Shown piece by piece: positions 6,911 through 10,448 of a stretch of DNA of 10,448 nt. Made by a program: the position numbers and the translations under genes. Below the pieces are notes generated by a model, which ran no database searches, had not been told where the DNA came from, and saw only the letters and a list, made by a program, of their open reading frames with translations. This DNA comes from Cyanobacteria bacterium OH_CDB_20 (GTDB taxonomy: Bacteria; Cyanobacteriota; Vampirovibrionia; Gastranaerophilales; Gastranaerophilaceae): assembly GCA_023415935.1 (NCBI GenBank), contig JAEZIX010000055.1, positions 1-10,448 on the forward strand. The letters are read 5' to 3'. Positions within the stretch are counted from its first letter, which is position 1. Every line of letters begins with the position of its first letter.

Positions 6911-6939
6911 ATTGTATCAATTTTAGGAGTTAACTCCAA
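6911..6939 (-). promoter_or_regulatory. Putative promoter of the radical SAM gene
   Basis: On the - strand, TTGGAG (6934-6939) and TACAAT (6911-6916) are spaced by 17 bases. The -35 element is weak, the -10 element good. Transcription would begin near 6904, giving a leader of about 64 bases. A perfect palindrome overlaps the -35 box and spacer, consistent with control by a DNA-binding protein. Confidence 0.42.
6926..6937. promoter_or_regulatory. Perfect 12-base palindrome, possible operator
   Basis: GGAGTTAACTCC reads the same on both strands. It is the most GC-rich patch in an otherwise AT-rich gap and covers part of the -35 box and spacer of the radical SAM promoter. Perfect symmetry suggests a site for a dimeric repressor; no regulator gene is next to it. 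Confidence 0.4.
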
Positions 6940-7206
6940 CTCAGACACCTACTGATAATTTACAAGAAAATATTAAACAATAAATCATAATACAAATATT
7001 CTAAAATCTTAGTTATAAATAATACAAGTTTACTATAATTTCAATAATACTTCAAATACTTAGTAAAAGTATCACTATAGGGTTTTATATTTAATATTTT
7101 ATTAAAAAAATACTTACCTATATGACTCACCACAAGTTTAATTAAAAAATTTAAAAACTAAACTAACGCTTAATGAAAATCGATATAATTGCCCTTATAA
7201 TACCTT

Positions 7207-7234
7207 TTGATGAGAAGTTTAAGAATAGTATAAC
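7207..7234 (+). promoter_or_regulatory. Putative promoter of the secreted cysteine-rich protein
   Basis: TTGATG (7207-7212) and TATAAC (7229-7234) are spaced by 16 bases, with transcription predicted near 7241 and a leader of about 47 bases. Two further TATAAT elements at 7184-7189 and 7196-7201 lack a fitting -35 and are alternatives. Confidence 0.45.
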
Positions 7235-7287
7235 GCCCTACAGTTGGGTGTTTAGAACATTCGTTGATAAAAGAAAAGGAAAAATTT

Positions 7288-7665
7288 ATGAAGAAATTTT
7301 TAGTAACAACTTTTGCTTTAGCCATTGCAATTATGGCGAATGCAGGCCAATCATTTGCAAAATGCGGATGCGGATGCCAAATGTCCAAAGCAGTACCTTG
7401 CGCTGAATATGCTTGGGCGATTCCATCCAATTACCAAAAAGCTCCTTGCATAAACCAACCTGTGATGCCTCAATCAAGAAGTTATGCTGCACCTTGTTGT
7501 AAAAGCCCTTGTCCAGCACCTTGTGTAACAGGCTGTGCTGCACCTTGCCCTTGCGACCCATGTGACCCTTGTAAATGTGAGAAAAAGAGATCTTGGATCT
7601 ACAATTTATTTCACAGAAACAAAGACTGCAGCTGCAAACCAAAATGTAACTCTTGTTGTGATTAA
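7288..7665 (+). CDS. Secreted cysteine-rich protein of unknown function
   Basis: A 125-residue protein with a clear Sec signal peptide: MKK, then hydrophobic FLVTTFALAIAIMA, with cleavage likely after ANA (19) or SFA (24). The rest holds 20 cysteines in about 100 residues. They begin as CGCGC (26-30), continue in a Pro-Cys-rich core (C70-C97) where C71, C75, C79, C83 and C87 are exactly four apart and C89, C92 and C95 three apart, and end with CSCKPKCNSCC (114-124). A basic aromatic patch RSWIYNLFHRN (101-111) separates the two. This could be a disulfide-bonded surface protein, a metal-binding protein or a modified peptide; I recognise no family. The ATG at 7288 is preferred over a TTG eight codons upstream because AAAAGGA (7274-7280) lies seven bases before it and the signal peptide starts cleanly. 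Codons are less AT-rich than in the neighbours because of the Cys, Pro and Ala content. Confidence 0.88.
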   Translation: MKKFLVTTFALAIAIMANAGQSFAKCGCGCQMSKAVPCAEYAWAIPSNYQKAPCINQPVMPQSRSYAAPCCKSPCPAPCVTGCAAPCPCDPCDPCKCEKKRSWIYNLFHRNKDCSCKPKCNSCCD

Positions 7666-7670
7666 TGTAG

Positions 7671-7705
7671 CTATTTAATCGATTCTGTCGGGAAATGATT
7701 AATAG
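7671..7705 (+). other. First 3' hairpin after the cysteine-rich gene
   Basis: CTATTTAATC (7671-7680) pairs with GATTAATAG (7697-7705) with one bulged T, closing a 16-base loop. It starts five bases after the stop codon and directly precedes the stronger hairpin. It may protect the message or do nothing. Confidence 0.35.
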
Positions 7706-7710
7706 TGAAC

Positions 7711-7745
7711 GCCGAAAGCATCCTTGAAAAAGGGTGCTTTTAGGC
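7711..7745 (+). terminator. Strong hairpin, likely terminator of the cysteine-rich gene
   Basis: AAAGCATCCTT (7715-7725) pairs with 7730-7740 through 11 pairs, including one G-U, around a GAAA loop. GCC (7711-7713) and GGC (7743-7745) can extend it. The T-run is short (TTTT then A), so termination may be imperfect. The - strand side has no T-run, so it does not serve the convergent glycosyltransferase well. Confidence 0.7.
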
Positions 7746-7762
7746 TAAAATAATTTACACGC

Positions 7763-8809
7763 TTATTCATCAGGCGGATTCTCTAATAATTGCAACATTT
7801 CTTCAATAGACCTTGCCTTCATTGAATTCAGCTGCTCATATATGTGCTTATATATATATTTGCATTCTCTTTTTGTCGCGTCTTCTATCTGTGTGTATAT
7901 AAAATTGTAAATGTGCTCTGTTTCTTGAGAGATTTTTGTACTAATTAAATCATACATATATCTATACATGTGCTCATATTTCATCTGTTTATATTTAAAT
8001 AAGTTATTTTTAAAAGGTGTTTGTTGGAGAATATTATAATATTCATCAAAAATAACACTATTATATGGTTGATTCCAAGGTTTATTTTGTCCAGCATAAT
8101 GAATTATGTTATACGCATCAAAATTGTGATAAAGACGAATGTTATCTTCTTTTGTACTCAAAAAGAACTGATAGTTCCATCTTTTTGACAATTTCATAAC
8201 TTTATTATCTAAAACAATATTAAATACATCTTGGTCTGCGAATAATATTCTATCAATATTTTCATATGTAGCTTTTATTAAACGGTCTTTCAGCTGTTCT
8301 TCACGCCATTTTTTTAGGTTAATTAGCATTACACCGGTATTGAAATAGTTAGATATCTGAAAACTTTCAGATAATTTTTCTGTTTCAACATCTTGCACCA
8401 TTGCTGCGTAATTATCACCAATATCAATATTGTAGAGCTCTTTTAAAGAATTTATGATTAATAAATCACAATCAAGGTACAAAACCTTATCAAGATGAGC
8501 TAATTCATTAGCTATTACGTATTTAAAATAAGCTGGTCTTGAGATTGTAGAGTTTTTGCATTCTTGCCATTTATATTTTGGTATAGGAAAATCAGAAAAA
8601 TACTTTGAATCGATATCTATAAAAGAAATCTCAAAATCTTTAATTTTTTTTAGCAATCTTATTTTACTTCTGCTCTCTTCAGATATATATTCATTCAATA
8701 CATAAAAAGAAAATGAATCATCTTCGTCTGAATTAAGAAGCAAAGACGTTATAGCAACTGCAAGTTGTTCGCAATAATTTTCATCAAGTGAGAAACATAT
8801 ATTATACAT
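7763..8809 (-). CDS. Family 8 glycosyltransferase (LPS glucosyl/galactosyltransferase type)
   Basis: A 348-residue cytoplasmic retaining sugar transferase using a nucleotide-sugar donor and a metal ion. The GT8 order is complete: YNICFSLDENYCEQLAVAITSLL at the N-terminus, RPAYFKYVIANEL (91-103), LYLDCDLLI with the metal-binding DxD as DCD (113-115), FNTGVMLINLKKWRE (156-170), ADQDVFN (191-197) and HYAGQNKPW (237-245). It resembles the glycosyltransferases that extend lipopolysaccharide cores; donor and acceptor cannot be read from sequence. After the catalytic part, residues 279-335 form three 19-residue tyrosine-rich repeats, which may bind membrane or partners. ATG has TTTAGGA four bases upstream (8814-8820), a rather close spacing. 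A short inverted repeat, TACCACTTGGTA (8859-8870), lies in the gap upstream. The next gene upstream on this strand is a GT-C-like membrane protein, 167 bases away. Confidence 0.93.
   Translation of the reverse strand: MYNICFSLDENYCEQLAVAITSLLLNSDEDDSFSFYVLNEYISEESRSKIRLLKKIKDFEISFIDIDSKYFSDFPIPKYKWQECKNSTISRPAYFKYVIANELAHLDKVLYLDCDLLIINSLKELYNIDIGDNYAAMVQDVETEKLSESFQISNYFNTGVMLINLKKWREEQLKDRLIKATYENIDRILFADQDVFNIVLDNKVMKLSKRWNYQFFLSTKEDNIRLYHNFDAYNIIHYAGQNKPWNQPYNSVIFDEYYNILQQTPFKNNLFKYKQMKYEHMYRYMYDLISTKISQETEHIYNFIYTQIEDATKRECKYIYKHIYEQLNSMKARSIEEMLQLLENPPDE
7805..7975 (-). repeat. Three 19-codon tandem repeats in the glycosyltransferase tail
   Basis: The units begin at residues 279, 298 and 317: EHMYRYMYDL, EHIYNFIYTQ and KYIYKHIYEQ, each followed by a variable nine residues. 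The shared pattern is a charged residue, His or Tyr, Met or Ile, Tyr, two residues, Met or Ile, Tyr, two residues, then Ile or Leu. The repeat is at protein level; the DNA copies have diverged. Confidence 0.6.
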
Positions 8810-8976
8810 AAATTCCTAAACTAACTTGTAAACTATTATGGGACACATGACCTAATCTTACCACTTGGTATTTTATAAATAATTCCAAACTTGCAAGTGT
8901 AAGCTATAATAGTCTACTAAATAATTAGCAATTTTGCAACGAATAAATAATGAAAATGTTTCAAAATTGTATAATA

Positions 8977-10371
8977 CTACTTACTTCTTTTTTCAAACTT
9001 ACAAAAGGAGAAATTATCCATAACAATAAAAGGTTTTATACTGACTTTCTTTGAATGAAATTTCCCAATATATTTTGTTTCAATCAAAAATAAAGATTTA
9101 TTATTTATGGGAACAGATGATTCGTCAAAGAATATATTTTTATCCTCTTGATAAATATTAAGCAAGTTCTTGTGGTCATACAAATTTCCGCCTTTGTAAT
9201 ATTTTATATTCGGTGAATTTAGATATGGCAGAAGATCAGCTGTGTATAGCACACTAGAGTATATTGTATAACTATTTAACTCAGGCGTTTTTGCCATATT
9301 CTTTGCAAGTTTGTCAGCCTTCGAGTCAAAACACCAGGGAGAACTGCTCACTTTAAAACAAGATAAAAGCAAAAGCAACGAGAATAACACTCTAAATATC
9401 TTATCAAATTTAATATTTTTATCAGAATTACCTTGCAAATATAGCCAGTAAGCTATTATGAAATATATAAGTAAAAAATAGAAATGATAGTCTTGTCCAG
9501 CGTATAAAAAATTGAAAAACAACAGCAGAAAAGACCAGCAATATAGAATAAAAAAGAGGCATCTGGTATTTTTTCTGACGTAAAAGATGAAAGAAATAGA
9601 AACTATAGGGATAATAAAGTAAGAAAGATATTTAAATAGTGGGTGCAGGTAGAAATTATTAAAGAATGCTGAAGCCTGAACTGCAAAATTAAAATTTCTG
9701 ACAAATGCAGGAATACTTAAACTAAAATACTGAAAAAACAGCATCATTACAGTAAAAAATAGAATAAAAACAGGGGCTAAAAATTCTTTTAAATTTCTAT
9801 TTTTTTTGTAATCTATAAACAAGTCATAGAGGTGGATAAGCCCAAACGCAGAAGCTCCAACCAGAGCCATAATACTTGTATTTGCTGTTAAAAATATTAA
9901 AGAGGCATATAATAAAGGCTTTTTTATCCTTTCTTGATATAATACAGTTAGAGCAAAAAGCCCCAAAATACCCACCGCATAGCATCTTGCAAGAATTGAA
10001 TATATCCCCAAAAAAGGAAATGAAAACGTTATAAGTACCTTTATCCATATATTAAACGGGGAATATTTCCACATTACAAAAAGCGCAGCAAGGAAAAAAG
10101 AATAATTAATAAACTGCAACGAGTATGGATAAAATAGATTGTGCACTGCAAATGGTTTGAGTATGAAATACCATAAGAAAGGGTGCCCTTCGGTTTTAAC
10201 TATCGACATTATTTCAGAAAGGTCTAAATATCTTGCAATATTCCAAGCCTGCGCCTCATCATACCATGGAGTATGGTGAAGAAGCCTATATATAGTGATG
10301 ACAATAAAAACAAAAAGGCTCAGAACCATTATCACTTTATTTTGAATATTTGATGTCTTTTTATCTGTCAT
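8977..10371 (-). CDS. GT-C-like polytopic membrane glycosyltransferase (putative)
   Basis: A 464-residue protein with about ten membrane segments between residues 13 and 340 and a soluble C-terminal part of about 120 residues. The first periplasmic loop has PWYDEAQAW (35-43), with an acidic pair at 38-39, then TEGHPFLWYF (60-69). These are the hallmarks of GT-C enzymes related to ArnT and protein mannosyltransferases, which take sugars from a lipid carrier and act outside the membrane. A later YAGQDYHFYF (290-299) sits where such families have a conserved polar loop. The acceptor is unknown. The start is uncertain: ATG at 10371 is chosen, but a GTG nine bases earlier (10380) is in frame, and neither has a strong binding site. 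It precedes a GT8 gene on the same strand with a 167-base gap, so a shared glycan pathway is likely but an operon is not certain. Confidence 0.82.
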   Translation of the reverse strand: MTDKKTSNIQNKVIMVLSLFVFIVITIYRLLHHTPWYDEAQAWNIARYLDLSEIMSIVKTEGHPFLWYFILKPFAVHNLFYPYSLQFINYSFFLAALFVMWKYSPFNIWIKVLITFSFPFLGIYSILARCYAVGILGLFALTVLYQERIKKPLLYASLIFLTANTSIMALVGASAFGLIHLYDLFIDYKKNRNLKEFLAPVFILFFTVMMLFFQYFSLSIPAFVRNFNFAVQASAFFNNFYLHPLFKYLSYFIIPIVSISFIFYVRKNTRCLFFILYCWSFLLLFFNFLYAGQDYHFYFLLIYFIIAYWLYLQGNSDKNIKFDKIFRVLFSLLLLLSCFKVSSSPWCFDSKADKLAKNMAKTPELNSYTIYSSVLYTADLLPYLNSPNIKYYKGGNLYDHKNLLNIYQEDKNIFFDESSVPINNKSLFLIETKYIGKFHSKKVSIKPFIVMDNFSFCKFEKRSK

Positions 10372-10413
10372 TCTAATCACTTATTAAATAAATAGTTTTA
10401 GCAGCATATTAAA

Positions 10414-10419
10414 ATTATA
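10414..10419 (-). promoter_or_regulatory. Possible -10 element of the GT-C-like gene
   Basis: TATAAT on the - strand, 42 bases upstream of the chosen ATG, with no clear -35 at the right distance. Extreme AT content makes such matches common, so this is only a candidate. The rest of 10381-10448 shows nothing else. Confidence 0.3.
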
Positions 10420-10448
10420 CCTCAATTGTAATATAATATATAGATAAT

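Larger units (their letters stand above)
6841..7287. other. Divergent intergenic region between radical SAM and cysteine-rich protein
   Basis: About 450 very AT-rich bases with no credible gene. It holds the putative radical SAM promoter and palindrome (6911-6939) on the - strand, and the promoter (7207-7234) and leader of the cysteine-rich protein on the + strand. In between (about 6960-7170) I see only low-complexity AT sequence, with AATACTT at 7046-7052 and 7055-7061 and its inverse AAGTAT at 7067-7072. Confidence 0.55.

Noticed and set aside
7046..7072. Short AATACTT repeats with an inverse copy, considered as a CRISPR or iteron-like array.
   Set aside because: Units are only seven bases, irregularly spaced and made of A and T; no regular spacers and no cas or replication gene nearby.
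7072..7082. TCACTATAGGG, identical to the core of the phage T7 promoter.
   Set aside because: The upstream recognition half (TAATACGAC) is absent, there is no phage polymerase or phage gene nearby, and an 11-base match in AT-rich DNA is unremarkable.
7264..7287. A TTG start eight codons upstream for the cysteine-rich protein.
   Set aside because: It would place the binding site AAAAGGA inside the gene and add a charged extension before the signal peptide. ATG at 7288 has correctly spaced AAAAGGA.
7173..7406. A + strand frame overlapping the promoter and start of the cysteine-rich gene.
   Set aside because: It is out of frame with the well-supported gene, covers its promoter and binding site, and gives no recognisable protein.

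Overview
The window is an AT-rich bacterial chromosome segment with standard code, ATG, GTG and TTG starts, and short tight-stemmed terminators. It carries housekeeping genes: the end of rpsL, then rpsG, nusB, ftsY and a tRNA-Gln. The nusB-ftsY pair and a long NusB of about 219 residues, with an insert in its middle, are what I know from the cyanobacterial lineage. Combined with the low GC content and the absence of photosynthesis genes, this suggests a non-photosynthetic relative such as Melainabacteria/Vampirovibrionia (Gastranaerophilales type). That assignment is an inference; no rRNA is present to confirm it.

Layout. Bases 1-606 (+) are the end of a ribosomal protein operon (rpsL-rpsG) closed by a strong bidirectional hairpin; fusA and tuf do not follow directly. 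Bases 621-2144 (-) encode a large polytopic membrane protein of unknown function with its own likely promoter. Bases 2216-3852 (-) hold a nusB-ftsY operon. A divergent tRNA-Gln(TTG) with a near-consensus promoter and a terminator occupies 3947-4101 (+). Bases 4142-4852 (-) encode a DUF4013-like membrane protein flanked by two copies of a 12-base repeat that resembles a tRNA T-arm. A 332-base non-coding stretch follows, with an orphan + strand terminator. Bases 5185-6840 (-) encode a radical SAM protein with an N-terminal cobalamin-binding-like region. Its promoter appears to be overlapped by a perfect palindrome. Divergent from it, 7288-7665 (+) encodes a small secreted protein with 20 cysteines, followed by two hairpins. 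Bases 7763-8809 (-) encode a family 8 glycosyltransferase with an unusual repeat tail, and 8977-10371 (-) a multi-membrane-span GT-C-like protein.

How the genes relate. The housekeeping genes form self-contained units. The rest looks like an accessory stretch concerned with the cell envelope: one cytoplasmic sugar transferase, two large membrane proteins of probable lipid-linked sugar-transferase or similar type, a secreted cysteine-rich protein, and a radical SAM enzyme with no recognised substrate. The most notable items are the cysteine-rich exported protein, the divergent radical SAM enzyme with Cx4Cx2C cluster spacing, and three 19-residue tyrosine-rich repeats at the end of the glycosyltransferase. 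No CRISPR array, insertion sequence, phage gene or complete new defence system was seen.
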